Below, piece by piece: positions 1 through 6,614 of a stretch of 7,752 nucleotides of DNA. Made by a program: the position numbers and the translations under genes. Origin of the DNA: Clostridiales bacterium (GTDB lineage: Bacteria > Bacillota > Clostridia > Christensenellales > CAG-917). Positions within the stretch are counted from its first letter, which is position 1; the number at the start of each line of letters is the position of its first letter. The stretch is taken from contig JAAZIO010000102.1 in NCBI GenBank assembly GCA_012800805.1, positions 1 to 7,752 of the forward strand. Reading direction: 5' to 3'. The notes beneath the pieces were generated by a model. The model ran no database searches and was not told the DNA's origin. It saw only the letters and a program-made list of their open reading frames with translations.

Positions 1-704
1 AAGCGCTCCATTAAGGTGATTGCCATTCTCGAGCACATAGACGCATGGGCGCCGACAACCAAGCCGAAGCCGTGGAAAAGCGGAAGAACGGTAAGCATCC
101 CGTCGCGCTCGTCATATGGGTCGTTTATGGAGCGGAATAAGTTATAAACAAGCGAGTTGCATGCCCTGTTTGACAGCGCCACGGTTTTTGACTTTCCCGT
201 TGTGCCGCCTGAGTGCATGTAAACCGCCATGTTTTCTCAGTCGGAGTGGAATGGCTCAAACTTCACGGGAGGTTTAAGCCCCACGAATTTGTTTAAGTAA
301 ACGGGGCAATGCACCACTTTTATACCCTTAAGCGCGGGCGCAAGTTTCAGATAATTGATTTCCGAAAGCAGGCAAAGCTTTGGCTTTGTTATCTCAAGCT
401 GCTTTTGAAAGTCGGCCAGCGCGGTAAGCGGATGAACTATGCTGACGACGGCGCCGATTCTGTTAGCCGCGTAAAAAGCCGTAAGCGCCTGCGGAATGTT
501 CGGCAGGCATATAGTTATGCAGTCTCCTGCCCTGATACCCATGGCAATGAAGCTGCCCGCGACTTTGTCGACCTTTTTTAAAAACTCGTATAAACTCTGC
601 TTGCTTTTTTTATAATACCACGCAATGCCATAGTATGTGTTTCTATAGCTTCGCATGTAATCAAACATTGTTTGATTTATTTGCCCCATACTCAATAAGC
701 TCAT
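1..704 (-). CDS. Acyl-CoA synthetase (AMP-forming), N-terminal part, interrupted by in-frame TGA; 3' end outside window
   Basis: This is the N-terminal part of an ANL-superfamily adenylating enzyme, which activates a carboxylic acid with ATP and joins it to CoA. The first 155 codons show family signatures: TMFDYM near the start, then GIRAGDCITICLPNIPQAL and ANRIGAVVSIVHPL. Codon 156 is TGA (237-239). The same frame then stays open to the window edge for about 78 codons. It encodes the phosphate-binding loop HSGGTTGKSK right after the TGA, and then LPLFHGFGL, a conserved downstream motif. The TGA therefore lies inside one gene rather than at a natural end. It may be a nonsense mutation, a readthrough site or an assembly error. 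An ATG three codons after the TGA could in principle restart translation, but it has no good Shine-Dalgarno sequence. The start at 702-704 also has none; a consensus promoter lies immediately upstream. The acyl substrate cannot be told from this part. Confidence 0.85.
237..239 (-). other. In-frame TGA codon within acyl-CoA synthetase
   Basis: The plus strand reads tca, so the minus-strand codon is TGA, flanked by HSD on one side and ENMAVYMHSGGTTG on the other. The frame and the family motifs continue unchanged across it. No other gene in the window uses TGA: all seven visible gene ends are TAA, and all 18 Trp codons are TGG. Confidence 0.85.
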
Positions 705-710
705 ACTTTA

Positions 711-738
711 ATTATAATACCTTATAAATTTTAGTCAA
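711..738 (-). promoter_or_regulatory. Sigma-A-type promoter of the acyl-CoA synthetase, apparently leaderless
   Basis: On the minus strand, TTGACT (733-738), a 16-nt spacer and a perfect TATAAT (711-716) form a near-consensus promoter. Six bases separate the -10 box from the ATG, so the expected +1 falls on the A of the ATG at 704. No Shine-Dalgarno sequence precedes that ATG, which fits a leaderless transcript. Confidence 0.7.
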
Positions 739-744
739 GATATT

Positions 745-767
745 CCCCTAAATCCCCCTAAAACCTA
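745..767. repeat. Short CCCCTAAA-type repeat tract
   Basis: The plus strand has CCCCTAAA, then CCCCCTAAAA, then a partial CCTA, with a period of 9-10 nt. It lies between the acyl-CoA synthetase promoter and the gap terminator. No function is evident; it may be a remnant of a dispersed intergenic repeat. Confidence 0.35.
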
Positions 768-769
768 CA

Positions 770-800
770 AAAACCCCGCCGCTCAGGCGGGGTTTTTATT
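770..800 (-). terminator. Rho-independent terminator of gap
   Basis: AAAACCCCGCC (770-780) and GGCGGGGTTTT (786-796) form a GC-rich stem around a 5-nt loop, about 10 bases past the gap stop codon. Read on the minus strand the stem is followed by a T run. The plus strand also has T-rich sequence after it, so it could act in both directions. It separates gap from the acyl-CoA synthetase. Confidence 0.85.
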
Positions 801-807
801 TTTGCTT

Positions 808-1821
808 TTACAGATTGGCGAAGTATTTGATTGTTCTGACCATCTGGGAAGTGTAGCTGTTCTCGTTATCATACCAAGAAACAACCTGAACCTGAGTGCA
901 ATCAAGGTCCTCCATATATTTAACCATGGTCTGAGTTGCGTCAAACAGCGAGCCATAGGTCATTCCGACGACATCGGAAGAAACGATTTCTTCCTCGGTG
1001 TAGCCGAAAGACTCATTGGCGGATTTCTTCATTTGCTCGTTGATTTGTTCAACGGTGAGCTTGCCTTTGCAAACAGCAATGAGGATTGTGGAAGAACCGG
1101 TAGCAACAGGCACTCTCTGAGCGGCGCCGATGAGCTTGCCGTTGAGCTCGGGGATAACAAGGCCGATAGCCTTTGCCGCGCCTGTGCTGTTGGGAACGAT
1201 ATTTATAGCGGCGGCTCTTGCGCGTCTTAAGTCGCCTTTGCGATGCGGACCGTCGAGAACCATCTGGTCGCCGGTGTAGGCGTGAACGGTGCACATGATA
1301 CCGCTCTGGATGGGAGCGAGCTTGTTGAGCGCGTTCGCCATGGGAGCAAGGCAGTTGGTGGTGCAGGAAGCCGCGGAAATGATTTTGTCATCTTTAGTGA
1401 GGGTGTTCTCATTTACCGAGTAAACAATCGTGGGAAGGTCGTTGCCCGCGGGAGCTGAAATAACGACTTTCTTTGCGCCTGCGTCGATGTGCGCTTGCGC
1501 TTTTGCCTTGGAAGTGTAAAGACCGGTGCACTCAAGCACTACGTCTATATCAAGCTTACCCCAGGGGAGATCAGCCGCGTTCTTTTCGGCGTATATGGTG
1601 ATTTCTTTGCCGTTTACGACGATAGCGCCTTCTTTAGCCTCTACTGTGCCGTTGTATCTTCCCTGCATGGAGTCATACTTGAGAAGATGCGCGAGCATCT
1701 TGGCGTCGGTGAGGTCGTTGATGGCGACTACATCATAGCCGGGAGTGTCAAACATTTGTCTGAAAGCAAGGCGGCCGATTCTGCCAAAGCCGTTGATAGC
1801 AATTCTTACATTTTTTGCCAT
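808..1821 (-). CDS. gap: Glyceraldehyde-3-phosphate dehydrogenase (type I, NAD-dependent)
   Basis: This cytosolic glycolytic enzyme oxidatively phosphorylates glyceraldehyde-3-phosphate to 1,3-bisphosphoglycerate, reducing NAD. It is full length at 337 residues. The Rossmann motif GFGRIGR is at residues 11-17. The catalytic site [10 protein letters not shown] carries the nucleophile Cys153, and His180 in TVHAYTGDQ is the base. The substrate loop [16 protein letters not shown] and the C-terminal WYDNE (316-320) are intact. AIND at 33-36 suits NAD rather than NADP preference. The ATG at 1821 is supported by GGAGG (1831-1835) nine bases upstream. The gene lies 91 bases after the aminopeptidase on the same strand, but it has its own candidate promoter and a strong terminator, so it can be a single-gene unit. 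Its likely partner is fba, which supplies the substrate. Confidence 0.98.
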   Translation of the reverse strand: MAKNVRIAINGFGRIGRLAFRQMFDTPGYDVVAINDLTDAKMLAHLLKYDSMQGRYNGTVEAKEGAIVVNGKEITIYAEKNAADLPWGKLDIDVVLECTGLYTSKAKAQAHIDAGAKKVVISAPAGNDLPTIVYSVNENTLTKDDKIISAASCTTNCLAPMANALNKLAPIQSGIMCTVHAYTGDQMVLDGPHRKGDLRRARAAAINIVPNSTGAAKAIGLVIPELNGKLIGAAQRVPVATGSSTILIAVCKGKLTVEQINEQMKKSANESFGYTEEEIVSSDVVGMTYGSLFDATQTMVKYMEDLDCTQVQVVSWYDNENSYTSQMVRTIKYFANL

Positions 1822-1857
1822 TGGTTTTTTCCTCCAATTAAATTCTTCTACACATTT

Positions 1858-1886
1858 ATTTTATATTTTTTTATAGATTTTTACAA
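1858..1886 (-). promoter_or_regulatory. Candidate gap promoter (TTGTAA-N17-TAAAAT)
   Basis: On the minus strand, TTGTAA (1881-1886) is followed by 17 nt and then TAAAAT (1858-1863), leaving a leader of roughly 30 nt that contains the GGAGG site. A second TTGTAA at 1894-1899 sits 18 nt from TATAAA (1870-1875), so tandem promoters are possible. The region is very A+T-rich, which lowers certainty about the exact boxes. Confidence 0.5.
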
Positions 1887-1899
1887 GCGATTTTTACAA
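1876..1899. repeat. Paired 11-bp direct repeat in the gap promoter region
   Basis: GATTTTTACAA occurs exactly at 1876-1886 and 1889-1899, with a 13-bp period. On the minus strand each copy begins with TTGTAA, so each copy contains a possible -35 box. This may be a duplicated promoter element or a regulator site. Confidence 0.45.
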
Positions 1900-1912
1900 T
1901 TATTTCCGCCTA

Positions 1913-3031
1913 TTATTTGAGGTATTCGGGGTTTAGATACTTAAGCTCGTCGATGACGAAAAGACCGTTTTTACGCACCAGAGTGCCGTCAAACCATATT
2001 TCCCCGCCGCCGTATTTTTCGGTATGAACCTGCACCAAATCCCAGTGCACGGCGGATTTGTTGCCGTTGTAGGCGTCCTCGTAACAGGCGCCGGGCGTAA
2101 AGTGAATGGAACCTGCAATCTTTTCGTCAAACAAGATGTCGCCCATGGGGTTTTCTATATACGGATTAAGGCCCAAAGAGAATTCGCCGATATACCTTGC
2201 GCCTTCGTCGGTATCGAAGATTTCGTTTATTTTATCGGTAAAGTTGGCGGTTGCCTTTATTATCTTTCCGTCTTTAAACTCCAGCCTGACATTCTCAAAC
2301 AATATGCCGTGTTCGATAGAGCCGACATTGTATGTTATCACGCCGTTGACGCTGTCACGGACGGGGGCGGTGTAAACCTCGCCGTCAGGGATATTGTGCT
2401 TACCGTCGCACTTAACGGAGGGTATGTCTTTTATCGAAAATGTTATATCCGTATCCTTTGCGACAATCCTTACTTTATCGGTGCGGTTCATAAGGTCTAC
2501 CAGCGCGTCCATGGCGTTGGACATCTTTTGATAGTCAAGATTGCACACATTGAAATAAAAATCCTCAAACCTCTCGGTGCTGGTTTTGGAGAGCTGGCTC
2601 ATCCCTTCGGTGGGATAGCGCAAAATAACCCACTTTGTTTTTTTGACTCTGATATTATGGTGCACGGCTTCGGCATATATGCTTGAATATTGCTGGGTAT
2701 TCTTTACGGGAACGTCGCTTAACTCAAAATTGTTCTGCCCTCCCCTGATGCCGATATAGGCGTCCATTTGCTCCATAAACGCTTTGTCGCGGTCGCGCAG
2801 AATCTCCCAGTAGCTCTCGTCGGCGCCCATCATGATTTCACGCTTGACTCTAGGGTCGGTCTGATAAACAAAAGGATATCCCCCCGCCCTGTATACTTCT
2901 CTTGCCAGTATCGCGGGAAACTCGTAGCCTATTCCCGACGCGTCAATCCAAACTTTCTCGCCCTTTTTTACCGAGCAAGAATAATTAACAAGATTCTTTG
3001 CGAGTTTTTCAAGCCTCGGGTCAATCATCAT
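1913..3031 (-). CDS. M29-family metallo-aminopeptidase (AmpS/aminopeptidase T type)
   Basis: This cytosolic metallopeptidase removes N-terminal residues from peptides. At 372 residues it matches the family's usual length. The C-terminal half carries the M29 metal site: Glu218 in IPDGEVYTAPV, Glu283 in IGEFSLG, His310 in SIHFTPG, and His329 and Asp331 in SAVHWDLV. The conserved segment ENVRLEFKDGKI (246-257) is also present. The N-terminal half is the usual less conserved alpha/beta domain. Two ATGs are adjacent at the start. The first (3029-3031) is preferred because GGAGG (3042-3046) lies 10 bases upstream. The gene diverges from fba and is followed by gap on the same strand. No terminator is visible in the 92 bases before gap, so some read-through into gap is possible. 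A general role in peptide turnover is inferred from the family. Confidence 0.93.
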   Translation of the reverse strand: MMIDPRLEKLAKNLVNYSCSVKKGEKVWIDASGIGYEFPAILAREVYRAGGYPFVYQTDPRVKREIMMGADESYWEILRDRDKAFMEQMDAYIGIRGGQNNFELSDVPVKNTQQYSSIYAEAVHHNIRVKKTKWVILRYPTEGMSQLSKTSTERFEDFYFNVCNLDYQKMSNAMDALVDLMNRTDKVRIVAKDTDITFSIKDIPSVKCDGKHNIPDGEVYTAPVRDSVNGVITYNVGSIEHGILFENVRLEFKDGKIIKATANFTDKINEIFDTDEGARYIGEFSLGLNPYIENPMGDILFDEKIAGSIHFTPGACYEDAYNGNKSAVHWDLVQVHTEKYGGGEIWFDGTLVRKNGLFVIDELKYLNPEYLK

Positions 3032-3052
3032 AAAACCTATACCTCCGCAACA

Positions 3053-3081
3053 ATTCTAAACCAAATTCTGTAAAAACACAA
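3053..3081 (-). promoter_or_regulatory. Candidate aminopeptidase promoter
   Basis: On the minus strand, TTGTGT (3076-3081), a 17-nt spacer and TAGAAT (3053-3058) precede a short leader with the GGAGG site. The -35 match is weak, and the upstream TATTAT (3087-3092) is an alternative -10 with no good -35 partner. Confidence 0.35.
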
Positions 3082-3131
3082 CTTCTATAATATTTTTCTC
3101 AACTTTTTAAAGTTTTTATCGCCAAAAGTTG
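3079..3131. promoter_or_regulatory. CAACTT half-site cluster and inverted repeat between aminopeptidase and fba; possible operator
   Basis: CAACTTTT (3100-3107) is the exact reverse complement of AAAAGTTG (3124-3131), separated by 16 bp. A further CAACTT at 3079-3084 lies 21 bp, two helical turns, from the one at 3100. AACTTT-tt-AAAGTT (3101-3114) is a second, nested inverted repeat. The right arm overlaps the candidate fba -35 box, which would suit a repressor site. No known operator consensus was recognised. Confidence 0.35.
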
Positions 3132-3157
3132 TAATATAGCAAAATATGGTATAAAAT
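3129..3157 (+). promoter_or_regulatory. fba promoter
   Basis: TTGTAA (3129-3134), a 17-nt spacer and TAAAAT (3152-3157) match the hexamers and spacing proposed for gap. Alternatively, TATAAA at 3150-3155 preceded by TGG gives an extended -10. Either choice places the start about 20-25 bases before the ATG, just upstream of GGAGG. Confidence 0.6.
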
Positions 3158-3185
3158 TATAAAAAAATATCGGAGGGTATTTTAA

Positions 3186-4121
3186 ATGCCACTTGTTACG
3201 ACCACAGAGATGTTCAAAAAAGCGTATGAGGGCGGCTACGCTATCGGCGCTTTTAACGTTAACAACATGGAAATCATACAAGGCATAGTTGAGGCGGCAA
3301 AAGAGGAGAAGGCTCCCTTAATCCTTCAGGTATCGGCGGGCGCAAGAAAGTATGCCAAGCCCGTATATCTTAAAAAGATGGTTGAAGCGGCCATCGAGGA
3401 CAGCGGTCTTCCCATCTGTTTGCACCTCGACCACGGCGATTCCTTTGAGCTTTGCAAAGACAGCATCGACGGCGGCTTCACATCCGTTATGATTGACGCC
3501 TCGCACCATGCTTTTGAGGAAAACATCAAAATCACAAGCGAAGTCGTTAAATACGCCCATGACCGCGGCGTTGTTGTTGAGGCGGAACTTGGACGCCTTG
3601 CGGGTATCGAGGATGCGGTAAATGTATCCGAAAAAGACGCGGCGTTCACCGACCCCGATCAGGTTCAGGAGTTCGTCGAAAGAACCGGCGTTGACTCTTT
3701 GGCAATCGCAATCGGCACCTCTCACGGCGCCTACAAGTTCAAGCCCGGCACAAAACCGCAGCTTAGGTTCGATATCCTTGAGGAGGTTGGAAAACGCCTT
3801 CCCGGCTTCCCCATCGTCTTGCACGGCGCTTCCAGCGTTCCGCAAGAGTATGTTGAAATAATCAACAAGTTCGGCGGAAATATGCCCAACGCAATCGGCA
3901 TTCCCGAAGAGATGTTAAGAAAAGCCGCGTCCATGGCGGTATGCAAAATCAATATCGACAGCGACCTCAGAATGGCCGTAACCGCTACGCTAAGACAATA
4001 CTTTGCGGAGCATCCCGAACATTTTGACCCCCGCCAGTATCTGGGGCCAGCCCGTGAAGCGGTAAAGAAGATTGTAAAGCACAAGCTCGTAAATGTGCTA
4101 GGCTGCAACGGCAAAGCGTAA
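3186..4121 (+). CDS. fba: Class II fructose-1,6-bisphosphate aldolase
   Basis: This zinc-dependent cytosolic enzyme reversibly cleaves fructose-1,6-bisphosphate to dihydroxyacetone phosphate and glyceraldehyde-3-phosphate. The 311-residue chain has a complete active site. HLDHGDSFE holds the catalytic Asp82 and zinc ligand His83. VMIDASHHAFEENI follows at 101-114 and EAELGRLAG at 132-140. The other two zinc ligands are His180 in GTSHGAYKF and His213 in VLHGASSVP. The phosphate-binding and substrate segment NIDSDLR is at 256-262. A tagatose- or ketose-bisphosphate aldolase is the main alternative, since the class is shared. The length, motifs and the linked gap gene favour the glycolytic enzyme. 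The start is set by GGAGG (3172-3176) nine bases upstream. The gene is transcribed alone, with its own promoter and a strong terminator. Confidence 0.95.
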   Translation: MPLVTTTEMFKKAYEGGYAIGAFNVNNMEIIQGIVEAAKEEKAPLILQVSAGARKYAKPVYLKKMVEAAIEDSGLPICLHLDHGDSFELCKDSIDGGFTSVMIDASHHAFEENIKITSEVVKYAHDRGVVVEAELGRLAGIEDAVNVSEKDAAFTDPDQVQEFVERTGVDSLAIAIGTSHGAYKFKPGTKPQLRFDILEEVGKRLPGFPIVLHGASSVPQEYVEIINKFGGNMPNAIGIPEEMLRKAASMAVCKINIDSDLRMAVTATLRQYFAEHPEHFDPRQYLGPAREAVKKIVKHKLVNVLGCNGKA

Positions 4122-4125
4122 TCAT

Positions 4126-4160
4126 AAAAAAGGAGCCTTTTAAGGCTCCTTTTAATTTAT
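4126..4160. terminator. Bidirectional terminator between fba and the convergent membrane-protein gene
   Basis: AAAAGGAGCC (4128-4137) and GGCTCCTTTT (4144-4153) form a 10-bp stem with a 6-nt loop, starting just after the fba stop codon. The A run on the left and T run on the right give a U tract in both directions. It can therefore end fba from the left and the 4236-5798 gene from the right. Confidence 0.88.
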
Positions 4161-4235
4161 GTTTTAATTTTTTTTGCTTTGATTTATTCTAAGGTATAAA
4201 GCTATAACAGATACAAACCTATATTGATTTATTTT

Positions 4236-5798
4236 TTAATGTTTTTTAACTTTGATTTTTTCCGCAAGATATACTGCGATAACCGATATAAAACCTGCAG
4301 TAAGAACGGCATATATTGCCATAAACACGGGCTTAAAAGCGGGTATCAGATTTTCCGCGGGGATATCCCCCGGTGTCAATCTGTATAGGATAAAAATAAG
4401 AAGATATATAATTGTTAATATTATGGCAGATACCAGATAAAACAATCTTGTTTTTTTGATTCTGTCACACTTTAAATTCAGCTCACTGCCCTCAAGGAAC
4501 ATAATTTTTTTATCGCTTGCTTTAGAAGAAAGAATATCAATATATTCAATGAACAACGCAAGCAGCATTATATAAGTGTGCAAAACAGTAAGACTTAAAG
4601 CAGCGATGATTAAAGCAAATGTTGTTATAAAAAAGACAAAGAAGTAAAAAGCTCTTTTGTTTAGGGTTAAATTATCGAATTCTTTAAAAAAGTATAGTAA
4701 CGGTATCAAAAATATAATTGCGCTATGGTAATAGCTGACGGAAGGAACAAGGCAAGAGGTAAACGAAACCATTAAAGCTCTCTTGAAATCGCTTTTAGTG
4801 ATAAGAGAACAAATTATTGTCATTATAAAAACTATCGCAACCAAAGATAGCGATATATCACCCAAAAAATATAAAGCGTCGTCATTAAAGAAGGTTATAA
4901 ACAGAGAGTAAAACCCTGCCTGAATTGAAAAGTTGGTGGGCAGAAATCTATTGTAATCGGTAGCGAAATTAAAAAGATTGCTTATATAAAGTGGGATATT
5001 GGAAAAACCGCCTTCATAGAACAAAAACGGAACAAAAGCAAGAATTGCGGTATATAAAACACATCTTAAGATTTCTTTAAACTTTTTTTCTTTAAGCAGG
5101 AAAATGCCGAATAAAAAAATATAAAGCTTCAATATCCCCGCTATGCAAAGACAAATAAGACTTAGCTCCCTTAGCGCCTTTTTCTCGCTTTTATAGAATG
5201 TAAAAAAAGCCAGCAAGAAAACATAAGCCGTTAAAACTATGTTTCCCCAAAGCACAGGATATAAAATAGCGGCGCTTGAGGCCATTATTATAAAATATTT
5301 GAATCCGCCTTTAAAATTCTCTTTTAAAAACCTTTTGCTTAAAAGACCGATAATAAGCAGATGGACCGCCATATAAACAATCAGGGATAAATATAACTGC
5401 CACTTAAGCCCCATCTCAGGTATTGGAACAAATTGTATTGACTTACAAATTGCCGCAAAAGGGTAAAATAATATAAAACAAAGCGGAAGGTATGAAGCAG
5501 AATACTCCATATTATAGTTATCGGCAATACTTGGATATGGATTTTTCAAATATGGATTATAGGCTAAAGCAAGTTTTACCGTATAGCGGTAATCCATAAA
5601 TTTCCAAGAGAACAAATCAGGAATAGATATTTTGTTTATATATATGAGAACAATATACTCAATAATTTTCGCCAGGGCAAAAATAACTAAAATAACAACG
5701 CCTACTATAAAACAGGTATTGACGAAAGTTTTTTTATCGCCCAGAAATCTATTAATACAATTACCAACTTTGGATGTAGTTCTTGCTGCTTTTTGCAT
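4236..5798 (-). CDS. Polytopic membrane protein, probable GT87/DUF2029-like glycosyltransferase
   Basis: The 520-residue protein has about 12-13 hydrophobic segments. The first is near residues 28-55, with later ones near 102-118, 133-153, 186-202, 213-235, 246-262, 309-333, 355-371, 383-424, 451-472 and 487-511. After the first segment comes SWKFMDYRYTVKLALAYNPYLKNPYP, whose Asp69 sits where GT-C glycosyltransferases place the catalytic acid. The YLPLCFILFYP stretch follows. WGNIVLTAYVFLLAFF at 184-199 and AGILKLYIFLFG at 220-231 echo the GQxN and AGLLKxYP blocks of GT87. GT87 enzymes move a sugar from a polyprenyl-phosphate donor on the outer face of the membrane; acceptor and sugar here are unknown. 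It begins 54 bases after the multidrug-export-like gene and is probably in its operon. The Shine-Dalgarno sequence is poor (GGGTG, 4 bases from the ATG). Sampled G+C of about 25-35% is far below that of fba or gap. Confidence 0.6.
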   Translation of the reverse strand: MQKAARTTSKVGNCINRFLGDKKTFVNTCFIVGVVILVIFALAKIIEYIVLIYINKISIPDLFSWKFMDYRYTVKLALAYNPYLKNPYPSIADNYNMEYSASYLPLCFILFYPFAAICKSIQFVPIPEMGLKWQLYLSLIVYMAVHLLIIGLLSKRFLKENFKGGFKYFIIMASSAAILYPVLWGNIVLTAYVFLLAFFTFYKSEKKALRELSLICLCIAGILKLYIFLFGIFLLKEKKFKEILRCVLYTAILAFVPFLFYEGGFSNIPLYISNLFNFATDYNRFLPTNFSIQAGFYSLFITFFNDDALYFLGDISLSLVAIVFIMTIICSLITKSDFKRALMVSFTSCLVPSVSYYHSAIIFLIPLLYFFKEFDNLTLNKRAFYFFVFFITTFALIIAALSLTVLHTYIMLLALFIEYIDILSSKASDKKIMFLEGSELNLKCDRIKKTRLFYLVSAIILTIIYLLIFILYRLTPGDIPAENLIPAFKPVFMAIYAVLTAGFISVIAVYLAEKIKVKKH

Positions 5799-5852
5799 TA
5801 AACACCCATAAAATACGGTTTCATTACATTTATTATTGTCAAAATAACATAA

Positions 5853-6608
5853 TTATTTCTTGCCGCTTTCGTCTTCATAGTCCTTTATGTTATCGCCTGC
5901 AATACGCTCATCACCGTTTTTTTCGGTTTCAATATTGTTAGTTTGCGTAGTTTCAATATCGTGAGTTTGTAAGGATAGCTTTACCTTTTTATCCTTTTTA
6001 ATCTTCTTTACGATTGCTATGGTAAAAGTGGTTGCAAGTACAATAAACGCAATGGCAAAGAAAGCGTATAAGGCGATATCAATAAATTCAACCGGCAAAA
6101 GCGTGACAAGTATTGCGAGGATAAAACTTGCAACGACATTTCCCAAAAACACGGAAAGACAGGTCAGCCAGGTATTAAAGTTTAAAAACGCGCCTACGCA
6201 TGAACCCATCCACGCGCCCGTAAGAGGAAGCGGAATGGCGGTGAAGGTAAAAAGACCCCAAAACTTTTTCGCGCCCGGGGAAAGTTTTCTGTCGCTTTCT
6301 GCTTTTTTCTTAACTTTCTCCGCCCTGTCGCTTATCATGCCTTCGGCAAATTCAGCGACTTTTTTAAACAGCTTTGTTTTTTTCATCGCCTTGATAATCG
6401 GTTTAATAAGTAAAACAAGGGGTATTATAACAACCGAAGAACCCGCCACACACACAAAGATACCCGCAATCAAATTAACATCGGGCATCCCGGGGATGAG
6501 CAGTATCGCTCCTCTAAGCTCAATGATTGGAATAATGGAAACCAAAAATAGCGTTAGATAGTTGTTGTTAGTGACTTCTTGTAAAAATTTTACAATTTCT
6601 TCGGTCAT
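5853..6608 (-). CDS. Small multidrug-export family membrane protein with hydrophilic repetitive tail
   Basis: The 251-residue protein matches the putative small multidrug export protein family (Pfam Sm_multidrug_ex). The family marks are PIIELRGAILLIPG at 27-40 and AIPLPLTGAWMGSCVGAFL at 124-142. Membrane segments lie near 18-40, 46-70, 116-142, 148-171 and 177-200. A basic cytoplasmic loop rich in Lys (74-115) separates the two halves. The family name rests on old predictions, so an export role is not established. From about residue 201 the protein carries a roughly 50-residue charged tail beyond the usual core, first Lys-rich and then acidic. It contains an 8-residue tandem repeat (QTHDIETT/QTNNIETE). 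The ATG at 6608 has no Shine-Dalgarno sequence and sits exactly at the +1 expected from its promoter. The gene probably heads an operon with the GT87-like gene downstream. Confidence 0.75.
   Translation of the reverse strand: MTEEIVKFLQEVTNNNYLTLFLVSIIPIIELRGAILLIPGMPDVNLIAGIFVCVAGSSVVIIPLVLLIKPIIKAMKKTKLFKKVAEFAEGMISDRAEKVKKKAESDRKLSPGAKKFWGLFTFTAIPLPLTGAWMGSCVGAFLNFNTWLTCLSVFLGNVVASFILAILVTLLPVEFIDIALYAFFAIAFIVLATTFTIAIVKKIKKDKKVKLSLQTHDIETTQTNNIETEKNGDERIAGDNIKDYEDESGKK
5926..5973 (-). repeat. 24-bp tandem duplication inside a coding region
   Basis: Units 5926-5949 and 5950-5973 share a 20-nt stretch (5926-5945 and 5950-5969) with only two mismatches. The 24-bp period equals eight codons, so the reading frame is kept. 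The translated units are QTHDIETT and QTNNIETE. Confidence 0.8.
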
Positions 6609-6614
6609 AATCGG

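Noticed and set aside
237..239. Selenocysteine at the TGA of the acyl-CoA synthetase
   Set aside because: The family has no redox-active residue at this position, and no convincing SECIS-like hairpin was seen directly after the codon.
802..1920. Plus-strand open frames opposite gap (802-1230, 1243-1458, 1489-1920)
   Set aside because: They are antisense shadows of gap with no recognisable domains or initiation signals.
2024..2686. A 220-codon open frame on the plus strand
   Set aside because: It lies wholly antisense to the well-conserved M29 aminopeptidase, has no Shine-Dalgarno sequence and resembles no family.
3318..4114. Minus-strand open frames opposite fba
   Set aside because: They overlap the complete, motif-bearing fba gene and look like codon-bias artefacts.
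5837..5842. A perfect TTGACA on the minus strand upstream of the GT87-like gene
   Set aside because: No acceptable -10 box lies 16-18 nt away; the nearest TATTTT is at 21 nt. The operon promoter at 6615-6643 explains expression.
6019..6561. A 180-codon plus-strand frame opposite the multidrug-export-like gene
   Set aside because: It is antisense to a gene with clear family motifs and has no initiation signal.
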